Part shown: positions 11,540-20,254 of the stretch, piece after piece | How the letters are laid out: each line of letters begins with the position of its first letter | How positions within the stretch are numbered: the stretch's first letter is position 1 | From: Pseudomonas syringae KCTC 12500 | GTDB lineage: Bacteria > Pseudomonadota > Gammaproteobacteria > Pseudomonadales > Pseudomonadaceae | Assembly: GCF_000507185.2 (NCBI RefSeq) | Contig: NZ_AYTM02000002.1 | Coordinates: 3,507,501 to 3,571,500, forward strand | Length of the DNA: 64,000 nucleotides | Reading direction: 5' to 3' | The notes under the pieces: model-generated | Told to the model about the DNA's origin: nothing | Database searches by the model: none | The model's input: the letters and a program-made list of their open reading frames with translations, nothing else | Translations under genes and position numbers: made by a program

Positions 11540-12178
11540 ATGAACGAGCTACAAGACCTGATTGATAACAATGCACGCTGGGCCGATGCGATAAAGCAGG
11601 AAGATCCTGAGTTCTTCGCCAAACTGGCCCGCCAGCAAACCCCTGAGTTCCTGTGGATCGGTTGCTCCGACGCACGCGTGCCGGCCAACGAAATCGTCGG
11701 CATGCTGCCGGGTGATCTGTTCGTTCACCGCAACGTGGCCAACGTCGTACTGCACACCGACCTTAACTGCCTGTCAGTGATTCAGTACGCAGTGGACGTG
11801 TTGAAGGTCAAACACATTCTGGTCACAGGCCACTACGGTTGCGGTGGCGTGCGTGCGTCCATGCAGGACCGCCAGTTCGGCCTGATCGACGGCTGGTTGC
11901 GCACGATTCGTGACCTGTATTACGAAAACCGCGAGTTGCTGGCCAAGCTGCCGACCGAGGAAGAGCGCGTCGACCGCCTGTGTGAATTGAATGTGATTCA
12001 GCAAGTGGCCAACGTCGGTCACACCAGCATTGTGCAGAACGCCTGGCACCGTGGGCAGAGCCTGTCTGTGCATGGCTGCATCTACGGCATCAAGGATGGC
12101 CGCTGGAAAAGCCTCGACGTGACCATCAGCGGCTTCGAGCAACTGCCGCCGCAGTACCGCCTGCGTCCGCAGGACTGA
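11540..12178 (+). CDS. beta-class carbonic anhydrase
   Basis: 212 residues. The start at 11540 follows a GAGG ribosome site and gives the conserved N-terminus MNELQDLIDNN; an in-frame extension upstream to 11462 is not family-like. The zinc ligands are Cys42 (in GCSDARVP), His98 and Cys101 (in GHYGCGG), with the Asp44-Arg46 dyad present. It interconverts CO2 and bicarbonate in the cytoplasm, supplying bicarbonate to carboxylases and supporting growth in air. The length is typical of the bacterial Can/CynT group. Confidence 0.93.
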   Translation: MNELQDLIDNNARWADAIKQEDPEFFAKLARQQTPEFLWIGCSDARVPANEIVGMLPGDLFVHRNVANVVLHTDLNCLSVIQYAVDVLKVKHILVTGHYGCGGVRASMQDRQFGLIDGWLRTIRDLYYENRELLAKLPTEEERVDRLCELNVIQQVANVGHTSIVQNAWHRGQSLSVHGCIYGIKDGRWKSLDVTISGFEQLPPQYRLRPQD

Positions 12179-12190
12179 TAGCCGTTGATC

Positions 12191-12222
12191 GCCAGCCAGC
12201 CTCTTGTTGCAGGCTGGCTGGC
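12191..12222. terminator. hairpin between convergent genes
   Basis: A perfect 12-bp inverted repeat (GCCAGCCAGCCT with an 8-base loop) lies between the carbonic anhydrase and the chemoreceptor gene. There is no long T-run, so it may act as a bidirectional terminator or an mRNA-stabilising stem. Confidence 0.6.
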
Positions 12223-12233
12223 GAGTTAACCCA

Positions 12234-13898
12234 TCACAACACGAAACGCTGCACCATCAGGTTCAGATCATTCGCCAGCATCGACAGTGCGTTACTCGCG
12301 ACGGTGGTCTGCTGCGCGCCTGATGCGGTCTGGCTGGACAGGTCGCGAATACTGCTCAGGTTGCGGTCCACTTCGGTTGCCACCTGGGCCTGCTGCTCGG
12401 CGGCACTGGCAATCAGCAGGTTGCGGTCGTTGATGGTGGCGGTTGAATGAATGATCACTTGCAGGGCTTCGCCGGTCGAGGCGGCCTGTTCCATCGTCAG
12501 GTTGGCCTGCGTCGCCGTGTGGCGCAGCGAGCTGGCGGTTTGCTGGGTGCTTTGCTGCACGCCGCTGATCAGCCCTTCGATTTCCGCGGTGGATGCACTG
12601 GTGCGTTGCGCCAGTGAGCGGACTTCATCGGCCACCACGGCAAAACCGCGTCCGGCTTCGCCTGCACGAGCCGCTTCGATAGCCGCGTTCAGGGCCAGTA
12701 AATTGGTCTGATTGGCGATTGCGCGAATCACATCGAGGATGCTGCTGATGCTCTGGGTGCGTTCGGCCAGCCCTTGCGCCTGATGCGACGAGTCCAGCAC
12801 ATTTTCGGTCAGCTCCTTGATCGACAGAATGGTCGCCGACAGCTTGTCCTGCCCTTGTGCTGCCGCCCGGGTCGATGCCTCCGATTCGGTCACGGTATTG
12901 CTGGCATTACCTGCCACTTCGATGGCCGCCTGGCTCATCTGATTGACCGCGACAGCGGCCTGTTCGATTTCAGTGTTCTGCAATTGCAGATTGAGCGCAC
13001 TGGCTTCGGCGATGCTGCCCATCTCCTGAACCGACTGCGACAACTGCGTCGCCGCTGCGTAGATCTGGTCGATCGTACTGTGCAGGTTGGTGCGCATGCG
13101 CCCGAGGGTGATCAGCAATTGCGCGGTCTCGTCCTTGCCGTCCGGTATCGGGTGCTCGCTCAGGTCGCCATCGGCAATGGTGCTGGCGATGTGTAAAGCC
13201 TGCCGCATCGGGTGGATGATGCTGACGCTCAGGCGCCAGGCCAACAACAGGGTCAGTGCCAGAACCAGGCCAATGGCGCTCAGCGCAATGATCCGCGTTT
13301 GCTCGTAGCTGGCACCTGCGGCCTCTACGGCGGCGGACGCACTCTGTTTGTTCAGCTCCCGCAACAGCTGCACCTGCATGTCCATCAGGTCGCCTTGCAG
13401 CGAGAGCATGGTGTTGGCCAGCATCCTGGCCTCGTCCAGCTTGTTCTGCTCGATCAGCGCGATCTGATCCTGCAAACCGGGCATGAAGGCCTTGTAGGCA
13501 TCCTGCAACGCGACAATGGAGTCATGCTCAGTGCCCGACTGGACACGCGCCAGGTATTCCGAGAAGCCTTTCTCGACCTCGTTCCTGAGTTGCTCGACAT
13601 TGATCTTGCTGTTGATGACGGCGCCCGGATCGTCGGCGTTGGCGATCAGACGGGTGGTTTCGCTGCGCAGTTTGACCAGACCGATGGCGATGGCATCGGC
13701 GGTGGCGATACTGGGCAGGGCGCCGCTCTCGACTGCCTCGCCCTGGGTGCGGATCGCCTGCATCTGCAACAGGCAGAACGCGCCAAGCGCTACCATCAAC
13801 AGGGAGGTTATGGCAAAGCAGATGACCAGGCGCAGGGTGATTTTGAAGCGGCGCAAGAGTGTTGTCGTTGTGGCTTGCCGACGTAGGAAACGAGGCAT
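12234..13898 (-). CDS. methyl-accepting chemotaxis protein, 4HB sensor type
   Basis: 554 residues from the ATG at 13898; a TTG seven codons upstream is less likely. It has an N-terminal transmembrane helix (about residues 22-44), a periplasmic four-helix-bundle sensor, a second helix (about 205-225), a HAMP domain, and a cytoplasmic signalling domain with the hairpin tip [20 protein letters not shown] and the [10 protein letters not shown] segment. It relays a ligand signal to CheA/CheW. The ligand is unknown. The gene stands alone, preceded by a 10-bp inverted repeat. Confidence 0.92.
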   Translation of the reverse strand: MPRFLRRQATTTTLLRRFKITLRLVICFAITSLLMVALGAFCLLQMQAIRTQGEAVESGALPSIATADAIAIGLVKLRSETTRLIANADDPGAVINSKINVEQLRNEVEKGFSEYLARVQSGTEHDSIVALQDAYKAFMPGLQDQIALIEQNKLDEARMLANTMLSLQGDLMDMQVQLLRELNKQSASAAVEAAGASYEQTRIIALSAIGLVLALTLLLAWRLSVSIIHPMRQALHIASTIADGDLSEHPIPDGKDETAQLLITLGRMRTNLHSTIDQIYAAATQLSQSVQEMGSIAEASALNLQLQNTEIEQAAVAVNQMSQAAIEVAGNASNTVTESEASTRAAAQGQDKLSATILSIKELTENVLDSSHQAQGLAERTQSISSILDVIRAIANQTNLLALNAAIEAARAGEAGRGFAVVADEVRSLAQRTSASTAEIEGLISGVQQSTQQTASSLRHTATQANLTMEQAASTGEALQVIIHSTATINDRNLLIASAAEQQAQVATEVDRNLSSIRDLSSQTASGAQQTTVASNALSMLANDLNLMVQRFVL

Positions 13899-13920
13899 CA
13901 ATCTTTTCACGGCACACAAC

Positions 13921-13962
13921 CCCTATAAACACACGGACCTTCTCGGAGAGCCGTTTATAGGG
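13921..13962. promoter_or_regulatory. 10-bp inverted repeat upstream of the chemoreceptor gene
   Basis: CCCTATAAAC and GTTTATAGGG form a perfect inverted repeat with a 22-base spacer, 23 bases from the chosen start codon. It could be a regulator site or a 5'-leader hairpin; there is no T-run. Confidence 0.4.
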
Positions 13963-14017
13963 CAATTGTGTGATGTCTTTATGACATCTGCTGAATGATG
14001 GATGTGCAGCCAATGAC

Positions 14018-14677
14018 TCATGGCTGCAGGGGAGCAATTTCCTCCATCAGTTCATCCAGAAAGCGCTTGACCCGATGGTGCCGGGCTTTCGCCAGTTGTG
14101 CGCCGGTAGCGGTCTGAAAACCGTCAGCCAGTTGCAGCAGCTTGGTGTGGAAGTGGTCGACGGCGAAATTCAGGTCGTCATAGGGGCGCTGGCTGGCATA
14201 CGGATCATTCGGGTCGTAGAGCGCTCTGCCGAGACGCCCTGACACGTAGAAGGTGCGGGCCACACCGATCATGCCCAGCGAGTCCAGCCGGTCGGCGTCC
14301 TGCAGTATTCTGGCCTCGAGGGTCAACGGCGTGATCGCCGCCGAGAAACTGTGCGCTTCGATGGCGTGGGCGACGGAGGCGATGCTCTGCTCATCCCACC
14401 CCATCTCGGTCAACAATTCGCTGGCCCGCGCCGCCGCCAGTCGCGATGCGCTGGCGCGAAACGGCGAGTCTTTCTCGACCGAAACGCAGTCATGCAGCAG
14501 CGTTGCCGCAATCAGCACACGGGCATCGCCGCCTTCACGGTCACGAATGGCGCAGACGTTCTTCCAGACACGCAGCAAGTGCGAGACATCGTGCGAGTCG
14601 TCGATTTTCTCTGCGTGGGTGTGGGGTATCAGCAGGTTGGCCAGATCCTCGAAGGGGGTGAAGCTGGCGGCGGTCAT
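14018..14677 (-). CDS. HD-domain phosphohydrolase
   Basis: 219 residues, started at 14677 behind a GAGGA ribosome site. The metal-binding HD signature is complete: SHDVSHLLRV, then ATLLHDC and later DADRLDSLG. This layout matches the YedJ-like HD hydrolases rather than HD-GYP or RelA types. It probably acts on a phosphorylated nucleotide or similar small molecule in the cytoplasm; the substrate is unknown. It ends just before the divergent chemoreceptor promoter region and lies downstream of the acyltransferase gene. Confidence 0.82.
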   Translation of the reverse strand: MTAASFTPFEDLANLLIPHTHAEKIDDSHDVSHLLRVWKNVCAIRDREGGDARVLIAATLLHDCVSVEKDSPFRASASRLAAARASELLTEMGWDEQSIASVAHAIEAHSFSAAITPLTLEARILQDADRLDSLGMIGVARTFYVSGRLGRALYDPNDPYASQRPYDDLNFAVDHFHTKLLQLADGFQTATGAQLAKARHHRVKRFLDELMEEIAPLQP

Positions 14678-14741
14678 GCGGTGGTCCTCGGAGGCTGGGC
14701 AGGCATCAGCATTACAGACAATGCCGCCTGATAAAACCCTG

Positions 14742-16763
14742 TCACTGGTCAAGAATATGGCTGATCTGGCCGGCAAGCAGCCCCGCACCTCTGGCGTTGA
14801 GGTGGTTGAAGTCCTTGTAGTACGAATGCAGGTCGCCGATCAGGCATTGCCTGTCCTTGCAGAAGGCGTCATCCAGCGTGATCAGGCTGATGTGTTTTGA
14901 CTGGCTGGCACGCAGGAACAACTGGCGGGTGAAACGCTGCAACAGGTCGTGTTTTTCCACCGGCACCGACAGTTCGCTGACCCGCTGCAAGGCTTGCGCA
15001 TCGTCTTCCGAAGCGTCCCGCGCCAAGCGATAGTAGAGACTTTCAGGGTTGATCATTTGCTGCGGCACCTGCGCGATGATGAACACCTCGGCGCCGATAC
15101 TGCGGTAGGCCTCGATCGTGTGTTCAAGGGCCTGGCTGAATACCCTGCGCGAGGTTTCGCGGCTTTTCTGCGGATCGGCGCGCGAGGTCAGGAAATACGT
15201 GCTCATCGTCCTCTCGCTGTAATCGTCGCCGGTATACAGCGTCCAGCGCGCTACGAGCACGACCTTTTTGATGCGCTGCCGCTTCACGTAGTCGAATTCC
15301 CGATCGGCCAGCGCTTCGCAGACCCCGGCAGCGTAGTTGCCGTTGGCCACGTCCACGCCGAGCAAGGGCAGGCAGCCGCCCAGGCCGATGTGCGCGAGGG
15401 TTCTGCCCTGATCCCGGGCGGCGGCGTCGAACGTCGATAACAGCGCTTCGGCATGGCTGTCGCCGAACAGCGCCATGTCCGGCGTTGCCTGATCGTCAGC
15501 AAGGCCGAACAGGCAAAAATCGACGTTGCCGCTCTTGCCGTCCAGAGGCTGGTCGCATTTGTCGCGTATCAACGGGTCGGCGAATGCTTGATGCAGCTCC
15601 GGGTCGACAGCGAAGCGCTGGGGAAAGCCGTTATTCACATAGCCAACCAGCCCCAGCGCGATAAAAAGCGCCGAGGCAGCGCCTGCCGTGGTGAAAATCT
15701 GACGGCGATTGAAGGTGCCGGCCTTGCGAAACGGCTGCTCGACGAAACGCCAGCTCAGCCAGGCCAGCACCAAAGAAACAAGGGTAAGCGCCAGCATGAG
15801 TGGCAGGCCTGGCTCATTCAGGTTGTACTGGCGGGCAAAGGCAAAGACGGGCTGATGCCACAGGTAAGCGCTGTAGCTGAGCATGCCGATCGCGACGGGC
15901 GCACGTGAACTCAGGGCGCTTCCAACCCAGGTCTTGCCATGGGCGAAGACGATGATCAACACCGCACCCAGTACCGGCACCAGCGCATTAAGACCGGGGA
16001 AGGGCGTGCTGCTGTCGAAACCGACCACGGCATAACCGATCAGCAAAATCCCCAGTAAAGTCGCCGCCTGATCGACAACGCTCGCGCGCCCGATGCTGCG
16101 CGGTCGCCATGCAAAGTAGAAGGCGATGAACGAGCCCGCCAGCAATTCCCAGGCACGTGCCGGCAGCAGATAAAAAGCGTTGCTGGTGGCTTGATGGGCG
16201 CCCAGTTGCGCCAGCGCCAGGCTGGCCAGGGCAGCGACTATCAGTAGCACGATCAGCCACTTGCGGCCCAGGCCCCAGGCCAGCATCAAGAGCAGCGGGA
16301 AGAACAGGTAGTACTGTTCTTCCACCGCGAGCGTCCAGGTGTGCAACAACGGTTTGAGTTCTGCCGTGGCGTCGAAATAGCCGCTTTCCAGCCAGAACAG
16401 CACGTTGGATGAAAAAGTCGGCACCGCCACCAGACTCTTGGCAAAGTACTTCAGGTCAGATGGATCGAGCGTCAACCACGCGACAGGCAGGCAGATCAGC
16501 ATCATCACGAACAGTGCAGGCAGGATGCGCCGCGCGCGTCGTTCGTAAAAGTTGATCAGCGAGAACCGGCCTCTGATCTTCTCCGCGATGATGATCGAAG
16601 TGATCAGATAGCCGGAGATCACGAAGAAGATATCGACGCCCACGAATCCGCCGCTGAACAGCGGCAAGCCCGCGTGGAACAGAATGACCGGAATGACCGC
16701 GAGCGCTCGCAGACCATCGATCTCGGGTCGATAGCCGAGTGCCGGGTTATGAGGGATGCCCAT
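14742..16763 (-). CDS. membrane O-acyltransferase with C-terminal SGNH domain (OafA/YrhL type)
   Basis: 673 residues. The N-terminal half is an acyltransferase-3 domain with about ten transmembrane helices, the EIDGLRALAV opening motif, FFVISGYL and the conserved YERRARRILPA segment. The C-terminal half is a periplasmic SGNH hydrolase-like domain with GDSHAEALL and a late DFNHLNARGA that supplies the Asp-x-x-His pair. Such proteins move acyl (usually acetyl) groups to surface polysaccharide or LPS O-antigen. The start at 16763 (MGIPHNPALGYRPEIDG) excludes a 17-residue extension. No glycan gene is adjacent, so the acceptor is unknown. Confidence 0.9.
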   Translation of the reverse strand: MGIPHNPALGYRPEIDGLRALAVIPVILFHAGLPLFSGGFVGVDIFFVISGYLITSIIIAEKIRGRFSLINFYERRARRILPALFVMMLICLPVAWLTLDPSDLKYFAKSLVAVPTFSSNVLFWLESGYFDATAELKPLLHTWTLAVEEQYYLFFPLLLMLAWGLGRKWLIVLLIVAALASLALAQLGAHQATSNAFYLLPARAWELLAGSFIAFYFAWRPRSIGRASVVDQAATLLGILLIGYAVVGFDSSTPFPGLNALVPVLGAVLIIVFAHGKTWVGSALSSRAPVAIGMLSYSAYLWHQPVFAFARQYNLNEPGLPLMLALTLVSLVLAWLSWRFVEQPFRKAGTFNRRQIFTTAGAASALFIALGLVGYVNNGFPQRFAVDPELHQAFADPLIRDKCDQPLDGKSGNVDFCLFGLADDQATPDMALFGDSHAEALLSTFDAAARDQGRTLAHIGLGGCLPLLGVDVANGNYAAGVCEALADREFDYVKRQRIKKVVLVARWTLYTGDDYSERTMSTYFLTSRADPQKSRETSRRVFSQALEHTIEAYRSIGAEVFIIAQVPQQMINPESLYYRLARDASEDDAQALQRVSELSVPVEKHDLLQRFTRQLFLRASQSKHISLITLDDAFCKDRQCLIGDLHSYYKDFNHLNARGAGLLAGQISHILDQ

Positions 16764-17023
16764 GTGATGTGCTCGATGCAGTAAGTGGCAAGAGACGGTA
16801 AATGCACGCTGCAATAGCTACCGCCAACGCGAAGCGCAGGGGCGTGTAGGGAGAGGAAGATGGGGAGTTATCGGAAAGAGAGTGCTGTATTTTTTAGTTC
16901 AGGTCTTCGCTTCTGTCCAATGACGGAAGCAGGTTTATGACGGCAGATCAGTCACTTCCCACCTGAAACAGGAAAAGCCCTTTATAATGCATGGTTTTAC
17001 CCCTCCTCGATGCGAGAACCATT

Positions 17024-17365
17024 GTGAGCTTACCGTCCTGCCCGAAATGCAATTCCGAATACACCTACGAAGACGGCAGCCTGCTGATCTGCCCGGAATG
17101 CGCCCATGAATGGTCTGCCGACGCCGTTGGCGCCGATGCGTCCGATGACGTGAAAGTCATTAAGGACTCAACGGGCAACGTGCTGCAGGACGGCGACACC
17201 ATCACGGTGATCAAGGACTTGAAAGTCAAAGGCTCCTCGCTGGTGGTCAAGGTCGGCACCAAGGTCAAGAACATCCGCCTGGTCGATGGCGACCATGACA
17301 TCGATTGCAAGATCGACGGCATCGGCGCGATGAAACTGAAGTCGGAGTTCGTCCGCAAGGTTTGA
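17024..17365 (+). CDS. yjdM: zinc-ribbon protein YjdM (PhnA family)
   Basis: 113 residues. The GTG at 17024 begins the family N-terminus ([17 protein letters not shown]). Two CPxC pairs (CPKC, CPEC) form a zinc ribbon, and a C-terminal SH3-like domain contains [18 protein letters not shown] and DIDCKIDG. Despite the old name alkylphosphonate uptake protein, the family has no proven phosphonate role, and no phn genes are near. It is a short single gene followed by a hairpin terminator. Confidence 0.88.
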   Translation: MSLPSCPKCNSEYTYEDGSLLICPECAHEWSADAVGADASDDVKVIKDSTGNVLQDGDTITVIKDLKVKGSSLVVKVGTKVKNIRLVDGDHDIDCKIDGIGAMKLKSEFVRKV

Positions 17366-17390
17366 TTCTGCCGGGTAATGGCTTTAGCCT

Positions 17391-17426
17391 GAACGCCTCG
17401 CCGGTCCTTTGATTGGCGGGGCGTTC
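17391..17426 (+). terminator. hairpin terminator after yjdM
   Basis: GAACGCCTCGCC and GGCGGGGCGTTC form a stem of about 12 bp, with one mismatch, around a 12-base loop. It is followed by a T-containing but not T-rich tract. Confidence 0.6.
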
Positions 17427-17473
17427 ATGTTTCCGGGCGCGCCAGGGCTGTTTTTCCTGAACAGGTGAATACC

Positions 17474-17905
17474 GTGTCGAACACTCCCGCCCCGTATCTG
17501 AAACCTGATGAATGTGTCGTGCTGTTCGATGGCGTCTGCAAGCTGTGCAATGGCGTGGTGAAGTTTCTGATTCGCCATGATCCGCATCGGCGTCTGCGCT
17601 TGGCCGCCGTGCAGTCGGAGCAAGGGCAGGCGTTGCTGAAATGGGCCGGGCTGCCGCTCGACGATTTTCATACCATCGCGGTTATCGTCAACAATCGGGT
17701 ATTCGTGCGTTCGGATGCCTTTCTGCACATCATGGGGTTGTTGCCTGCGCCGTGGCCTCTGCTCAAAGTGCTGGGGATTTTTCCACGCTTCCTGCGGGAC
17801 TGGGCCTACAACCGTATCGCGCTCAACCGATATCGCCTGTTCGGGCGCTATGATCACTGCCTGTTGCCGTCGCCCGAGCATCGGCAGCGCTTCCTCGATG
17901 GCTGA
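17474..17905 (+). CDS. DCC-family (DUF393) thiol-disulfide protein
   Basis: 143 residues. The GTG at 17474 lies six bases after an AGGTGA ribosome site; a second GTG three codons upstream overlaps that site and is less likely. The defining feature is LFDGVCKLCNG, with a DGxCxxC motif at residues 19-25, and the C-terminal NRIALNRYRLFGRYD is also typical. The family is predicted to be thioredoxin-like oxidoreductases; no substrate is known. Confidence 0.85.
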   Translation: MSNTPAPYLKPDECVVLFDGVCKLCNGVVKFLIRHDPHRRLRLAAVQSEQGQALLKWAGLPLDDFHTIAVIVNNRVFVRSDAFLHIMGLLPAPWPLLKVLGIFPRFLRDWAYNRIALNRYRLFGRYDHCLLPSPEHRQRFLDG

Positions 17906-18173
17906 CGACCGGCGGTCAATTGCAAAGTCGGTTATGTGCACACGGGTTGTGATCCACTCTGGCGGTCCGTAGAATTCGTGTCATCTGGCTTCACTCCCCA
18001 TATCCACAATAATCCACTTTGCACACTGCGCCCGATCCTGAAGGTCGAGCGGAGCGTTTTTGCGTTGGTTTTTCAGGGGAGCGAGCCGCGGTTTTCCATA
18101 CAGGTGTCAGGCGTGGATGTACACGCGTGGCGGTCGGCCTTCGGGTCGGAATATTTTCAGGGCGTTGTGATTC

Positions 18174-19382
18174 TTGATAACTTCACCTCCAAACGAGCAG
18201 GCAGGTAGCTGGCTTGGCGTATTCGCGCTGGCCTTGGCGGCCTTCATTTTCAATACCACCGAGTTCGTGCCGATCGGTCTGCTGAGTAACATCGGTCAGA
18301 GCTTCGAGATGACCCCGGCCCAGGTCGGGCTGATGCTCACGATCTATGCCTGGGTCGTGTCGCTGATGTCGTTGCCGATGATGCTGGCGACGCGCAACAT
18401 CGAGCGCCGCAAGCTGCTGATGTTCGTGTTCGGCCTGTTTGTGGTCAGCCACGTCCTCTCCGCGATCGCCCCCAGCTTTGCGATCCTGCTGGTGAGCCGG
18501 GTCGGTATCGCGTTTGCACATGCGGTGTTCTGGTCGGTTACGGCGTCGCTGGCCGTACGCATCGCACCGCCCGGCAAGCAGGTTCAGGCGCTGGGCCTGC
18601 TGGCGACCGGTACGTCGTTGGCGATGGTATTGGGTATTCCGCTGGGCCGCGTGCTGGGTGAAGCCCTGGGCTGGCGGACCACCTTTTTGGGCATCGCCGG
18701 CATCGCTGCGCTGGTAGTCTTCCTGCTGGTCCGCGCGCTGCCTTTACTGCCCAGTCAGAACTCCGGCTCATTGCGCAGCCTGCCGATCCTGTTCAAACGC
18801 CCACGGCTGATGGCGATCTACCTGCTGACCGCCATCGTGGTGACCGCTCATTTCACCGCCTACAGCTACATCGAACCGTTCACCCAGACCGTGTCCCGGC
18901 TCAGCGGCGAAATGACCACAATTCTGCTGCTGGTCTTTGGCGGGGCCGGGATCATGGGCTCGATCATCTTCAGCCTGTTCAGCGATCGCTTCCCCAATGG
19001 GCTGTTGATCACCGCCATTGGCACGCTGACCCTGTGCCTGCTGATGCTGTTGCCGCTCTCCGGCGATGCTACGACGCTCGGCACGCTGACCATTATCTGG
19101 GGCATGGCGATCATGTGCTTCGGCCTGACCTTGCAGGCGCGCGTGCTGTCGCTGGCACCTGATGCGACCGATGTGGCGATGGCGCTGTTCTCGGGCATCT
19201 TCAATATCGGGATTGGCGGCGGCGCGCTGCTCGGCAGCGTCGTCAGCAGCCATCTCGGGGTTGCCAATGTCGGCATCGTCGGCGGCCTGCTGGCCCTCGG
19301 TGGGTTGGGTTTGTGCTGCTATACCACGCATCACTTCGGCAAGGTCCGGCCTGCTGCCGAGATGCAGGCCGAGAGCAAATAG
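18174..19382 (+). CDS. sotB: SotB-like sugar/drug efflux transporter (MFS)
   Basis: 402 residues with about twelve transmembrane helices. Many stretches recall E. coli SotB (YdeA): [46 protein letters not shown]. It is a proton-driven exporter of sugars such as arabinose, or of drugs. The start is a TTG at 18174, forced by an in-frame TGA just upstream; the ribosome site is weak. It is a single gene with its own terminator. Confidence 0.87.
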   Translation: MITSPPNEQAGSWLGVFALALAAFIFNTTEFVPIGLLSNIGQSFEMTPAQVGLMLTIYAWVVSLMSLPMMLATRNIERRKLLMFVFGLFVVSHVLSAIAPSFAILLVSRVGIAFAHAVFWSVTASLAVRIAPPGKQVQALGLLATGTSLAMVLGIPLGRVLGEALGWRTTFLGIAGIAALVVFLLVRALPLLPSQNSGSLRSLPILFKRPRLMAIYLLTAIVVTAHFTAYSYIEPFTQTVSRLSGEMTTILLLVFGGAGIMGSIIFSLFSDRFPNGLLITAIGTLTLCLLMLLPLSGDATTLGTLTIIWGMAIMCFGLTLQARVLSLAPDATDVAMALFSGIFNIGIGGGALLGSVVSSHLGVANVGIVGGLLALGGLGLCCYTTHHFGKVRPAAEMQAESK

Positions 19383-19391
19383 GGCGCGCAT

Positions 19392-19433
19392 AAAAAAGCT
19401 CGCTGACCGCGCAAGGCGTTCAGCGAGCTTTTT
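19392..19433. terminator. bidirectional terminator between sotB and pcs
   Basis: AAAAAGCTCGCTGA and TCAGCGAGCTTTTT form a 14-bp stem, with an A-run before and a T-run after, so it can end transcription from both convergent genes. Confidence 0.9.
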
Positions 19434-19448
19434 GGTCTGACTTGCAGG

Positions 19449-20168
19449 TCAGGCTTTAAGCCGACCGAGCCACTCCAGCGACGTTCTCCAGATACAAATC
19501 CCCAGGAAATACGCCGACATTGCCAGCCACAGCCCCATGACCACCGGGCCGTTGTGCGGATGGTTGATGATCAGCAGTGCGCTGGACAGCAACCATACGG
19601 TGGTCACCGCGATATTGAGCGGCATGAAGCGGCGCACGCGGAACGGGTGCAGGAACTTCATGCGGGTCATGGTCAGCAGCGCCAGGGCGATGATGGTGAT
19701 GAACGTCAGCCATGGCGCCGGTGACAGAATGTAGAGGCACAGTGCAACGACGTTCCAGGCGGCGGGGAAGCCCTGAAAGTAGTTGTCCTTGCTTTTCATG
19801 TCGACGTTGCAGAAACAGAACAGCGACGAAACCAGAATGACCGAGATGCTCAGCAGCAGCGTGTAATCCGGCACCGGTATGTAGCGGTAGATGAACAATG
19901 CCGGGATGAACACGTAGGTCAGGTAGTCGATGACCAGATCCAGCACTGAGCCGTCGAAGTGCGGCAGTACCGACGTGGTGTTGACCTTGCGAGCCAGTGA
20001 GCCGTCGACTCCATCCACGATCAGGGCCGCGCCCAGCCACAACAGGCAGGCTTTGGGTTCGTTGTTGAACAAGGCAATGGTCGCCAGGAACGCAAGGACT
20101 ACGCCGGTGGCGGTGAAGCCATGTGCCCCCCATGCGTTGAGTCTGGCTATGCGTTGATTGGTTATCAC
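19449..20168 (-). CDS. pcs: phosphatidylcholine synthase
   Basis: 239 residues with about seven or eight transmembrane helices, starting at GTG with a GGAGAG ribosome site. The CDP-alcohol phosphotransferase signature is visible as DGVDGSLAR (Asp52, Asp55, Arg60), followed by Gly73, Asp77 and Asp81. The family condenses CDP-diacylglycerol with choline to give phosphatidylcholine in the inner membrane. This one-step route is typical of bacteria that live with eukaryotes and use host choline. The upstream gene is 87 bases away on the same strand, so cotranscription is possible but not shown. Confidence 0.9.
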   Translation of the reverse strand: MITNQRIARLNAWGAHGFTATGVVLAFLATIALFNNEPKACLLWLGAALIVDGVDGSLARKVNTTSVLPHFDGSVLDLVIDYLTYVFIPALFIYRYIPVPDYTLLLSISVILVSSLFCFCNVDMKSKDNYFQGFPAAWNVVALCLYILSPAPWLTFITIIALALLTMTRMKFLHPFRVRRFMPLNIAVTTVWLLSSALLIINHPHNGPVVMGLWLAMSAYFLGICIWRTSLEWLGRLKA

Positions 20169-20254
20169 GGGGGCGCTCTCCAGGAAGTAATGCTTGCCAG
20201 GGTGTGCCGCAACCTGACCGGTAGCAACTATCGACCCGGCAATTGCCGATAAGT

